Below the pieces are notes generated by a model. It saw only the letters and a program-made list of their open reading frames with translations, made no database searches and had not been told where the DNA came from. DNA of 15,466 bases from Methyloceanibacter sp. (GTDB taxonomy: Bacteria > Pseudomonadota > Alphaproteobacteria > Rhizobiales > Methyloligellaceae): positions 1 through 15,466 of the forward strand of contig JAENXG010000031.1 in the NCBI GenBank assembly GCA_016649675.1, given 5' to 3'. The translations under genes and the position numbers were made by a program. The stretch's first letter is position 1; every line of letters starts with the position of its first letter. Of the stretch, positions 7,373-14,279 are shown piece after piece.

Positions 7373-7746
7373 TTCGGCTGCCACGGCTCGTAATCCAAAG
7401 GAGGCTTGCTCACGCCCTTGCGGAGCGTTGAGCCCGGCGGCCGGTAGGCCTCGTAGGTTCCCGTCAGGTTCGGCCGATGGGGTTTCTCCCACGGGTGCGG
7501 CGTGTAGCTCTCCTCGCTCGGCGGCACATCGACGGTGTGATGCAGCCAGGCATGCCACGCGGGCGGGATTTGCGAGGGTTCGGCGAGGTCGCGGTAGATC
7601 ACCCAGCGCCGCTTGCCGCTCCGCTCCCGATAATAGATGTTGCCGAGCCCGTCTTCGCCCACGCGCGTCCCCTTGCGCCAAGTATAGAGACGCGTGCCGA
7701 TGGTGTTGCCCGTCCACCAGGCAAAGAGCTCGGTGAAGATTCCCAT
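7369..7746 (-). CDS. NDUFA12-family complex I accessory subunit homologue
   Basis: A 125-residue protein of the NDUFA12 (B17.2) family, an accessory subunit of respiratory complex I in mitochondria and alphaproteobacteria. Conserved features visible are the N-terminal TWRKGTRVGEDGLGNIYY (residues 22-39), RRWVIY (46-51), IPPAWHAWLHH (60-70), and a Pro-rich C-terminus with HPWEKPHRPNLTGT. It has no signal peptide or membrane segment, fitting a peripheral subunit on the matrix-like arm. It is translationally coupled to the methyltransferase downstream. Only 72 bp separate it from the receiver-like gene upstream, so it may share that promoter or have its own there. Recognition is confident; no complex I core genes are in view. 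Confidence 0.92.
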   Translation of the reverse strand: MGIFTELFAWWTGNTIGTRLYTWRKGTRVGEDGLGNIYYRERSGKRRWVIYRDLAEPSQIPPAWHAWLHHTVDVPPSEESYTPHPWEKPHRPNLTGTYEAYRPPGSTLRKGVSKPPLDYEPWQPK

Positions 7747-7818
7747 GAGTTATTTTTGGCGCTTTTTTGAGGTTGCGCCGGGACTATGGCCTCAAGGGTG
7801 ACCCATGTCCAGCGGAGG

Positions 7819-8415
7819 CTAGTTGCGCGCGGCCCGCGCCTTTTGGGCGAGGTGGAGCGCAAGGGCCGGCTCCTCGTCGGGCATGCTCGCGGCGAACGGG
7901 AAGCTCGGCTCGGCCGGCATGTAGACCGGCCTCTGGAAGCTGAGCGACAGGCGTTCCTCCATGCCGGCGACGACATAGTGCTCGCCACGCAACTCGAAGG
8001 GGCGATCGTCGTTGAGGAGCCAATCGAGCCTGCGGTAGAGCGTGCTCGCAGAGGTCGGCAGCACGAGCACCTGATGGGCCCCCGCTCTGAGCGCGTCTTC
8101 CACAATGGTCGGCTTGGCGTGGGCGCTCATGATCATGGCAGGAACGAAGCGGAGCGCATTGGAGCTTGCGTGGCGCATGGTCCTGACCAGCGCAGGGCCC
8201 GTCAAAGGCTGCATTGACGCTGCGGCAATGACCAGGTCGGGAACCGACAAGCCCATCGCATCGACGGCTTCGGTCGGGCTCTCATAGGTGTCGATACGGC
8301 CCGTTCCGATGGCCGCGAGCATCGCCCGCATCATCGAAAGCATCGGCCGGCGATTGTCGACGACGGCGACTACGAGCTTGTCGAGATCACGGCCAAGAGC
8401 GCGATGAAACAACAT
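7819..8415 (-). CDS. Degenerate receiver-domain (pseudo-response-regulator) protein
   Basis: A 198-residue single-domain protein. Residues 13-135 follow the CheY-like receiver pattern: LVVAVVDNRRPM for strand 1, LVIAAASMQPLTG for the phosphorylation loop, VPAMIMSAHA for strand 4, and AGAHQVLVLPTS for strand 5. Key residues are altered: only one acidic residue remains in the first pocket (D20 then N21), the phosphoacceptor Asp is replaced by Ala65, and the strand-5 Lys is Leu119. Ser97 at the Ser/Thr switch position remains. It should therefore not be phosphorylated normally. The tail (residues 136-198, RPFELRG onward) lacks a DNA-binding motif. Similar short receivers with an RPF motif after the domain occur in Bradyrhizobium-type genomes (from memory). 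It diverges from nrdJ across a 338-bp gap. Confidence 0.75.
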   Translation of the reverse strand: MLFHRALGRDLDKLVVAVVDNRRPMLSMMRAMLAAIGTGRIDTYESPTEAVDAMGLSVPDLVIAAASMQPLTGPALVRTMRHASSNALRFVPAMIMSAHAKPTIVEDALRAGAHQVLVLPTSASTLYRRLDWLLNDDRPFELRGEHYVVAGMEERLSLSFQRPVYMPAEPSFPFAASMPDEEPALALHLAQKARAARN

Positions 8416-8626
8416 GGGACCGAACTCAAACCCCCGCCGAACCGGCTTTTCAATTGCAGCAACAAAATACTGATGCGCTCGTAAACAGAAGATGAAGACG
8501 AAGCTCGAAACCGGTCAGCCGAGGGGAGCGGAATTCGGTGCCGCGACGCCCCATTTTCTGGCCTTTGGCCCACCGGCTTTCCACATGACATCCCCAGAGT
8601 TGCCCACCGCCACTTATGGTAGTCGC

Positions 8627-8642
8627 CCACAGGGTTTAGTGG
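8627..8642. promoter_or_regulatory. Possible NrdR box
   Basis: CCACAGGGTTTAGTGG is an imperfect palindrome whose reverse complement, CCACTAAACCCTGTGG, matches the outer parts of the NrdR consensus (acaCwAtATaTwGtgt) but not its AT-rich centre. A weaker look-alike, CCACTTATGGTAGTCG, lies immediately upstream at 8610-8625. NrdR is the known repressor of ribonucleotide reductase genes, including nrdJ in other bacteria. The 17-bp spacing between the two is not the usual three helical turns, so confidence is low. Confidence 0.33.
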
Positions 8643-8737
8643 TAAGTTAGGAGTTGCGTGCATACATGTTGATGGTTGGCACGAATCGCCTCACGTTCTG
8701 CCGTTGCGCGCCTGGGAAGCGTGCGGGGAGATTTCCA

Positions 8738-8749
8738 AGGGGGTCGGAG
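8738..8749 (+). promoter_or_regulatory. Ribosome binding site deciding the nrdJ start
   Basis: The purine-rich stretch AGGGGGTCGGAG ends 4 nt before the ATG at 8754. It supports that ATG over the TTG at 8676, and the protein then begins MRVERKFTEAGKSPYD, as expected for Rhizobiales NrdJ. Confidence 0.6.
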
Positions 8750-8753
8750 CAAA

Positions 8754-11700
8754 ATGCGCGTTGAGCGAAAATTCACCGAGGCGGGCAAATCGCCCTATGA
8801 CGCCATCCCGTTCCGGGAGAGCGCCAGCGAGATCCGTAACCCGGACGGCTCGGTGGTGTTCGCGCTCGAGCGCTTCACGGTGCCCGCCCAGTGGAGCGGG
8901 GTCGCGGCCGACATTCTGGCGCAGAAATATTTCCGCCGGGCCGGCGTCCCGGCGCGACTGAAGAGGATCGAGGAGAACTCGATCCCCTCCTGGCTGTGGC
9001 GGTCGGTCCCTGACGCGGACGCGCTTGCCGGGCTTCCCGAAAAGGAGCGGCTCGGCAGCGAGACCGATGCGCGCCAGGTTTTCGACCGGCTCGCCGGCAC
9101 CTGGACCTATTGGGGCTGGAAGGCCGGCAATTTCACGACCGAAGAGGACGCGCGCACCTTCTTCGACGAGCTCCGCTACATGCTGGCCATGCAAATGGGC
9201 GCGCCCAACAGCCCACAATGGTTCAATACCGGGCTGCATTGGGCCTATGGCATCGATGGCCCGAGCCAAGGCCATTATTATGTCGATTATATCACCGGCC
9301 AGGTCCAAGCCTCGGCCTCGGCCTACGAGCATCCCCAGCCGCATGCCTGCTTCATCCAGTCGATCGATGACGACCTCGTCAACGAGGGCGGCATCATGGA
9401 CCTCTGGGTGCGGGAGGCGCGCCTCTTTAAGTATGGCTCGGGCACCGGCACGAACTTTTCCAGGCTCCGCGGCGAGAACGAGCCTTTGTCCGGCGGCGGC
9501 AAGTCCTCTGGCCTGATGAGCTTCCTCAAGATCGGCGACCGGGCCGCCGGCGCCATCAAGTCGGGCGGCACCACGCGCCGCGCCGCCAAGATGGTCGTGG
9601 TCGATATCGACCACCCCGACATCGAGGCCTACATCAACTGGAAGGTCACCGAGGAGCAGAAGGTGGCGGCGCTCGTCACCGGCTCCAAGGTCTTGGCCGA
9701 GCGGCTCAACGCCATCCTCAAGGCTTGCGTCAATTGCGAGGGCGACGGAGACGATTGCTTCGACCCGAAGCGCAATCCGGCGCTGAAGCGGGAGGTCAAG
9801 GCCGCGCGCAAGGCCAAGGTGCCCGACAGTCTCATCCGCCGGGTGATTCAGTTCGGCCGCCAGGGCTATACCTCGATCCAATTCCCGATCTACGACACGG
9901 ACTGGGATTCGGAGGCCTACCGCACCGTCTCCGGCCAGAACTCGAACAATTCGGTGCGCGTCACCGACGATTTCCTGCGCGCGGTCGCGGCCGACAGCGA
10001 TTGGAATCTCACTTTCCGCAGGAACGGCGCCGTCGCGAAGACGGTCAAGGCGCGCGAGCTTTGGGAGCAGGTTGGCTATGCCGCCTGGGCCTGCGCCGAT
10101 CCGGGCATCCAGTTCCACACCACCATCAACGACTGGCACACCTGCCCTGCGGCAGGCGAGATCAAGGCGTCGAACCCCTGCTCCGAGTACATGTTCCTCG
10201 ACGACACCGCCTGCAATCTCGCCTCGGTCAACCTGATGGCGTTCCGCAAAGCGGACGGCAACTTCGACATCGAGGCCTATGAGCACGCGATCAGACTGTG
10301 GACTATCGTGCTCGAGATCGCCGTCACCATGGCGCAGTTCCCCTCGCGCCGGATCGCGCAGCTTTCTTATGAGTACCGGACGCTCGGGCTTGGCTACGCC
10401 AATATCGGCGGCCTGCTCATGGCCTCGGGCATTCCTTACGACTCGGCGCAAGGCCGCGCGTTGTGCGGGGCGCTCACCGCCATCATGGCCGGCGTGTCCT
10501 ATGCAACGAGCGCCGAGATGGCACGCGAGCTCGGGCCCTTCCCCGGCTATGAGGCAAACCGCGAGCCGATGCTCAAGGTGATGCGCAATCACGCTCGCGC
10601 CGCACGTGGCGAGAAGGCGGGCTATGAGGGCCTCGCCACGCCGCCCATGCCGCTCGACCACGCCTCCTGCCCCGACCCGCGGCTCTTGGCGCATGCCATG
10701 CATGCCTGGGAGCGGGCGATCGAGCTTGGCCGGAACCACGGCTACCGCAATGCGCAAACGACCGTGATCGCGCCGACCGGCACCATCGGCCTCGTCATGG
10801 ATTGCGATACCACCGGCATCGAGCCCGATTTCGCTCTGGTGAAATTCAAGAAGCTCGCAGGCGGCGGTTATTTCAAGATCATCAATCGCATGGTGCCCGA
10901 CGCGCTCCGTGGGCTCGGCTACCCTGAGGAGGCGATTAAGCGCATCGTCGAATACGCCGTGGGCCACGGGACGCTGATCGGCGCGCCCGGCGTCAACCAC
11001 GAGAGCCTCGCCGCCAAAGGCTTCACCGCGGAGAAGATCGAGGCCGTGGAGAAGGCCATGGCCGCCGCCTTCGACATCAAATTCGTCTTCAACAAGTGGA
11101 CGCTTGGAGAGGCCTTCTGCACCGAGGTGCTGGGACTTGCGCCGGGGCGGCTCGACCAGCCTGATTTCGATCTCCTCGCCGAGATCGGCTTCGGGCGGCG
11201 GGAGATCGAGACCGCCAACGAATATGCCTGCGGCGCGATGACGCTCGAAGGCGCGCCCGGCCTCGACCCGAAGCATCTGCCGGTGTTCGACTGCGCCTCG
11301 CCGTGCGGGCGCAAGGGCAAGCGCTTCCTCTCGGTCGAGAGCCATATCCGCATGATGGCGGCGGCGCAGCCTTTCATCTCCGGCGCCATCTCCAAGACCA
11401 TCAACATGCCGAACGAGGCAAGCGTCGAGGACTGCAAGGAGGCCTACCTCCTCTCCTGGCGGCTCGCTCTGAAGGCGAACGCGCTCTATCGCGACGGCTC
11501 GAAGCTGTCACAGCCGCTCAACGCGCAGCTTCTCGCCGACGAGGAGGAGGAGGAGCAGGACGAAGTGCTCGCCGCTGTCGCTTCGGACCAGCCGCAAGCG
11601 CAGCGCGCGACCGTTGTCGCCGAGCGCATCATCGAGCGCGTCGTCGAGCGGATGCGGGCGCGCGCCGATCGCGAGCGCTTGCCTGATCGGCGCCAGGGAT

Positions 11701-12461
11701 ATACGCAGAAGGCGGTCGTCGGCGGTCATAAGGTCTATTTAAGGACTGGAGAGTATGCAGACGGACGTCTGGGTGAGATTTTTATCGACATGCATAAGGA
11801 GGGCGCCGCCTTCCGCTCGCTCATGAACAACTTCGCGATCGCGGTGTCCGTCGGTTTGCAGTATGGCGTTCCGCTGGAAGAGTTCGTCGATGCCTTCACC
11901 TTCACGCGCTTCGAACCTGCGGGTCCGGTGCGTGGCAACGAGGCGATCAAGAACGCCACCTCGATCCTCGACTACCTATTCAGGGAGCTTGCAGTTTCTT
12001 ATCTTGGGCGCTACGAGCTTGCTCATGTTGATCCAAGTGAGATCGGCAATACTACACTCGGCTCTGGTGACGCGGGCGAAGGCAAGCGTTTCACCGAGGC
12101 TCTCGTCTCGCCAGGCTTCACCCGTGGTCGCCTCAGCGAGCGAAAGTTTATGGCGCCGAGCAAAGCGCAAAGCACTGGTACGAATGCGCGTGCGTTGCAG
12201 GCGAGAGCCGATGACGACGCGCATCCACGCACCACAAGCTTTGCCACCGCGTCCACACAGTTTCCTTCATCGCCGACGACCGAGCATGTTGCTCGTGCCG
12301 TCGAAGCACTCGCCGAGCGCGGCGCATCAGGTCTTGTCGCCGAGGCGCGTGTTAAGGGTTATGAAGGGGAAGCATGTGGAGAATGCGGGAACTTTACCCT
12401 CGTCCGTAACGGCACGTGTCTCAAGTGCGAGACGTGTGGAGGGACGAGCGGTTGTAGCTAG
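8754..12461 (+). CDS. nrdJ: Adenosylcobalamin-dependent (class II) ribonucleoside-diphosphate reductase
   Basis: A 1235-residue enzyme that reduces ribonucleotides to deoxyribonucleotides using coenzyme B12 to start radical chemistry, independent of oxygen. The N-terminus has SEIRNPDGSVVF. The catalytic barrel includes MGAPNSPQWFNTGLHWAYG, HACFIQS with the first redox Cys, KYGSGTGTNFSRLRGENEPLSGGG, NNSVRVTDDFL, the NPCSEYMFLDDTACNLASVNL block with the active-site cysteines, and ATVIAPTGTIGLVMDCDTTGIEP-type sequence. The C-terminal tail carries Cys pairs: C1208/C1211, C1222/C1225/C1228 and C1234 (CGECGNF ... CLKCETCGG ... GCS), which reduce the active site or bind zinc. Length is normal for the long NrdJ type. 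An acidic run EEEEEQDE lies near residue 928. Codon use becomes T/A-rich at third positions after about 11,720. It is followed by a histone-like gene 41 bp away. Confidence 0.97.
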   Translation: MRVERKFTEAGKSPYDAIPFRESASEIRNPDGSVVFALERFTVPAQWSGVAADILAQKYFRRAGVPARLKRIEENSIPSWLWRSVPDADALAGLPEKERLGSETDARQVFDRLAGTWTYWGWKAGNFTTEEDARTFFDELRYMLAMQMGAPNSPQWFNTGLHWAYGIDGPSQGHYYVDYITGQVQASASAYEHPQPHACFIQSIDDDLVNEGGIMDLWVREARLFKYGSGTGTNFSRLRGENEPLSGGGKSSGLMSFLKIGDRAAGAIKSGGTTRRAAKMVVVDIDHPDIEAYINWKVTEEQKVAALVTGSKVLAERLNAILKACVNCEGDGDDCFDPKRNPALKREVKAARKAKVPDSLIRRVIQFGRQGYTSIQFPIYDTDWDSEAYRTVSGQNSNNSVRVTDDFLRAVAADSDWNLTFRRNGAVAKTVKARELWEQVGYAAWACADPGIQFHTTINDWHTCPAAGEIKASNPCSEYMFLDDTACNLASVNLMAFRKADGNFDIEAYEHAIRLWTIVLEIAVTMAQFPSRRIAQLSYEYRTLGLGYANIGGLLMASGIPYDSAQGRALCGALTAIMAGVSYATSAEMARELGPFPGYEANREPMLKVMRNHARAARGEKAGYEGLATPPMPLDHASCPDPRLLAHAMHAWERAIELGRNHGYRNAQTTVIAPTGTIGLVMDCDTTGIEPDFALVKFKKLAGGGYFKIINRMVPDALRGLGYPEEAIKRIVEYAVGHGTLIGAPGVNHESLAAKGFTAEKIEAVEKAMAAAFDIKFVFNKWTLGEAFCTEVLGLAPGRLDQPDFDLLAEIGFGRREIETANEYACGAMTLEGAPGLDPKHLPVFDCASPCGRKGKRFLSVESHIRMMAAAQPFISGAISKTINMPNEASVEDCKEAYLLSWRLALKANALYRDGSKLSQPLNAQLLADEEEEEQDEVLAAVASDQPQAQRATVVAERIIERVVERMRARADRERLPDRRQGYTQKAVVGGHKVYLRTGEYADGRLGEIFIDMHKEGAAFRSLMNNFAIAVSVGLQYGVPLEEFVDAFTFTRFEPAGPVRGNEAIKNATSILDYLFRELAVSYLGRYELAHVDPSEIGNTTLGSGDAGEGKRFTEALVSPGFTRGRLSERKFMAPSKAQSTGTNARALQARADDDAHPRTTSFATASTQFPSSPTTEHVARAVEALAERGASGLVAEARVKGYEGEACGECGNFTLVRNGTCLKCETCGGTSGCS

Positions 12462-12488
12462 AGTGAATTAACAGCCAGCCAACCCCAT

Positions 12489-12495
12489 AGGAGGG
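12489..12495 (+). promoter_or_regulatory. Strong Shine-Dalgarno of the histone-like gene
   Basis: AGGAGGG, 7 nt before the ATG at 12503. It is the most consensus-like ribosome binding site in the window and supports translation of a frame too short to be trusted on length alone. Confidence 0.75.
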
Positions 12496-12502
12496 ATGCA
12501 TT

Positions 12503-12628
12503 ATGGCAGCAGCGAAGAAGAAACCAGCAGCGAAGAAGAAGCCCGTGCGCAAGACCGCCGCGGCGAAGAAGACGACGGCGAAAAAGACGGGCACCGCTCG
12601 TCGCAAGACCGCCGCTAAGAAGCGCTAG
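12503..12628 (+). CDS. Tiny histone H1-like Lys/Ala-rich protein
   Basis: A 41-residue protein composed almost only of Ala, Lys, Thr, Pro and Arg: 14 Lys, 4 Arg, 12 Ala and no acidic residue. It has PAAKKKP and KTAAAKK style repeats, as in the C-terminal domains of eukaryotic H1 and bacterial HC1/HC2-like proteins. It is expected to be disordered and to bind nucleic acid by charge, perhaps in nucleoid packaging or RNA binding. A strong Shine-Dalgarno precedes it and a textbook terminator starts 9 nt after its stop. It lies 41 bp behind nrdJ, so it may be read from the nrdJ promoter or its own. Whether it is a true chromatin protein is inferred from composition only. Confidence 0.8.
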   Translation: MAAAKKKPAAKKKPVRKTAAAKKTTAKKTGTARRKTAAKKR

Positions 12629-12637
12629 TCTTTAAAG

Positions 12638-12661
12638 GGCGCGGGGCTCAGGCCCCGCGCC
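12638..12661 (+). terminator. Rho-independent terminator after the histone-like gene
   Basis: GGCGCGGGGC (12638-12647), loop TCAG, GCCCCGCGCC (12652-12661): a perfect 10-bp GC stem with a tetraloop, followed by TCCTTTATT. It probably ends both the histone-like transcript and any nrdJ read-through. Confidence 0.88.
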
Positions 12662-12865
12662 TCCTTTATTCCCCCCTCAAAATCAATTGGTTAGAGAAAC
12701 GCGCCGGATCTGATCGATCTGGCTCCGCGGTTTTCCGCGCTTCGCGCCGCGCCGTGTTCTCGCACTCCTCGGGCGCGCTCGTTTGACGCCGGCCCCGCAT
12801 TAACGCCCGGGTCATCCTCTCCTCTCATTGTCGTCGCTCGGGAGCCGTTCTCCAGCGAGGTGACG
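12662..12865. other. Intergenic region before the BLUF pseudogene
   Basis: About 200 bp without a supported gene. It contains a short hairpin near 12727-12740 (CGCGG-TTTT-CCGCG) and no clear promoter. A GAGG at 12857-12860 lies 5 nt before the BLUF start codon. Confidence 0.45.
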
Positions 12866-13310
12866 ATGATGCTTTTTCGGCCGGCCTATATCAGCACCTC
12901 GCTCCTTGCGAGCGACAAGCGCGAGCGGGAGCACATCGCCGACATTCTGCTGACGTCGCGCCGCAACAACGAAGAGGCCGAAGTCACCGGCGCGCTGCTC
13001 GCCACCAACCATTCTTTTGCGCAAGTGCTCGAAGGCGAGCGCGCCACCGTTCAGTCAACCTTTGACCGCATCGCCAACGATCCGCGTCATGCGGGCATCG
13101 TGCCGATGCTGATGTAGCCCATCGCGGCGCGGCAATTCCCGGATTGGTCGATGGCCTATATCGGCCCGTCGCAATCGGCGGAGGAAGCCGTGGCACGCGT
13201 CACGCGTGGCCTTCCAGGTTCAACAGCAGGTCAAGCCGCGCGAGCTCGTGACCTTCATGAGCCAGCTGCTGGCGGACCAGAGCTCGGCTGAGAGGTCGGC
13301 GCAGCTGTAG
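12866..13310 (+). pseudogene. BLUF-domain blue-light sensor, disrupted
   Basis: The intact part (residues 1-83) matches the start of a BLUF flavin photoreceptor: MMLFRPAYISTSLL with Tyr8, ADILLTSRRNNEE with Asn34/35, VTGALLATNHSFAQVLEGE with Gln53, then DRIANDPRHAGIV. Tyr, Asn and Gln are the residues that bind and sense FAD. A TAG at 13115-13117 then interrupts the domain. The same frame goes on with PIAARQFPDWSMAYIG, the normal end of BLUF domains including its Trp and Met. A second lesion is a 7-bp tandem copy of CACGCGT at 13194-13200 and 13201-13207. Removing one copy restores the frame into FQVQQQVKPRELVTFMSQLL and a stop at 13310, giving about 145 residues, normal for a stand-alone BLUF protein. 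The gene converges on the CinA-like gene 28 bp away. Confidence 0.85.
13194..13207. repeat. 7-bp tandem duplication causing a frameshift
   Basis: CACGCGT occurs twice in a row. The extra 7 bp shifts the BLUF frame by +1; deleting one copy joins the two halves of the coding sequence without a gap. This is the pattern of a slipped-strand duplication. Confidence 0.85.
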
Positions 13311-13338
13311 GGTGATTCGGTTTCTGGACGTTCGAGGC

Positions 13339-14121
13339 TCATTCGTCTTCGGCAGCGGTCGCAGCGAAGCCTTCTTTTTTTATCAGGGCCCAGAGCGCCC
13401 TCTCGGCGTCGGCAAGCTTGGTCTCGTCGGTCGAGCGCAGCACCACATAGGTGCCGAGACGCTTGTTCTCGAAAAACGGGTAGCTGCCGATCCGCACCTC
13501 GGGATACGCCAACTGCAGGTCGGCGAGCCCAGGCGCCGCGTCGCCTTCGGGCGCGTCGATGCGGACCGAGCGGGCAAGCATGAGCCGCCCCTTGGCAAGG
13601 CGCGGCATCACGGCGTCGAGCATGACCTGCATGATGCGCGGGACTCCGGCCATGACGATCACGTTCTCGAGCATGAACCCCGGCGCGCGGGAGATGGCGT
13701 TGTCGATGAGCTGGGCGCCTTCCGGGATGCGGGCCATGCGGAGCCGGGCCGGCGTGAGCTCCCTCCCGCTGAAATGCCTGCGCATGGCTGCAACGGCGCC
13801 CTCATCGACCACGACGGGGACCTGGAAGGCAGATGCGATGGCATCGGTGGTGATGTCGTCATGGGTCGGCCCGATGCCGCCGGTGGTGAAGACATAGGTG
13901 AAGCGCGGGCGAAGCTCGTTCACGGCTGAGACGATCGCGGCCTCAAGGTCCGCCACGACCCGCACCTCACGCAAGGCAATGCCGACGCGGGTGAGATAGC
14001 CCGCGATATAGGCGATGTTCTCGTCGCCCGTGCGCCCCGACAGGATCTCCTCGCCGATCACGACGAGGGCGGCGGTGACGATTTCCGGGCTTGGATCCGT
14101 GTCTGCCATGTCGATCGACAT
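13339..14121 (-). CDS. CinA/MoaB-like molybdopterin-binding domain protein
   Basis: A 260-residue protein of the competence/damage-inducible protein A N-terminal family (COG1058-like), related to the MoaB/MogA molybdopterin-binding fold. The signature is visible: VIGEEILSGRTGDENIAYIAGYL (residues 21-43), then TTGGIGPTHDDITTDAIA (residues 79-96), whose GGIGPT-xDD is the fold's ligand loop. Later come ENVIVMAGVPRIMQVML and a C-terminal subdomain with SYPFFENKRLGTYVVLRS. The nicotinamide-mononucleotide deamidase domain of full-length CinA is absent, so I give no symbol. Two starts are possible, Met1 at 14121 or Met5 at 14109. It is divergent from map across a 158-bp gap. The exact activity is not known; it may act in cofactor or nucleotide repair. 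Confidence 0.88.
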   Translation of the reverse strand: MSIDMADTDPSPEIVTAALVVIGEEILSGRTGDENIAYIAGYLTRVGIALREVRVVADLEAAIVSAVNELRPRFTYVFTTGGIGPTHDDITTDAIASAFQVPVVVDEGAVAAMRRHFSGRELTPARLRMARIPEGAQLIDNAISRAPGFMLENVIVMAGVPRIMQVMLDAVMPRLAKGRLMLARSVRIDAPEGDAAPGLADLQLAYPEVRIGSYPFFENKRLGTYVVLRSTDETKLADAERALWALIKKEGFAATAAEDE

Positions 14122-14128
14122 TATTGAC

Positions 14129-14149
14129 CGTCATGGCCGGGCTTGTCCC
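14129..14149. repeat. Fragment of a Rhizobiales extragenic repeat
   Basis: The stretch CGTCATGGCCGGGCTTGTCC plus one C matches a phrase I recall as very common between genes in Bradyrhizobium and Rhodopseudomonas, where it usually continues into GGCCATCCACG. Here the continuation differs (CTGGGATCAGG), so only one arm remains. It sits just upstream of the CinA-like gene. Confidence 0.45.
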
Positions 14150-14222
14150 CTGGGATCAGGTCAGGCGGCAGGCGCCGGAGCTCCACGCCGTTGATTTGAG
14201 GGGGGAAAGCTCGGCGCTGCCG

Positions 14223-14251
14223 TTGCACATGGGCGGATTTCACCCTAAGTG
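14223..14251 (+). promoter_or_regulatory. Possible promoter of map
   Basis: TTGCAC (14223-14228) and TAAGTG (14246-14251) are separated by exactly 17 bp and lie 28 bp before the map start. The -10 match is poor, so this is only a candidate. Confidence 0.2.
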
Positions 14252-14279
14252 AACGTGAGTTCCTCTATGATCGCTGCCA

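Larger units (their letters stand above)
8416..8753. other. Divergent intergenic region upstream of nrdJ
   Basis: A 338-bp gap between the receiver-like gene (minus) and nrdJ (plus). It must hold both promoters, and base composition is lower in GC around 8570-8690. A palindrome resembling an NrdR box is listed separately. A frame of 97 codons on the minus strand (8370-8663) overlaps the receiver gene start and looks non-coding. The nrdJ frame stays open upstream to a TTG at 8676, but that part lacks family similarity. Confidence 0.5.

Noticed and set aside
8500..8560. Possible cobalamin riboswitch before nrdJ (GGAATTCGGTGCCGCGACGCC)
   Set aside because: Only a few bases resemble the conserved core; the B12 box and the rest of the core are not present, and NrdJ needs B12 rather than being replaced by it.
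8370..8663. 97-codon minus-strand frame upstream of the receiver-like gene
   Set aside because: Overlaps the start of the receiver gene in another frame, with no ribosome binding site or motif.
8691..11345. 884-codon open frame antisense to nrdJ
   Set aside because: It mirrors a very GC-rich third-position pattern of nrdJ, has no recognisable motif and no ribosome binding site; such long antisense frames are expected in GC-rich genes.
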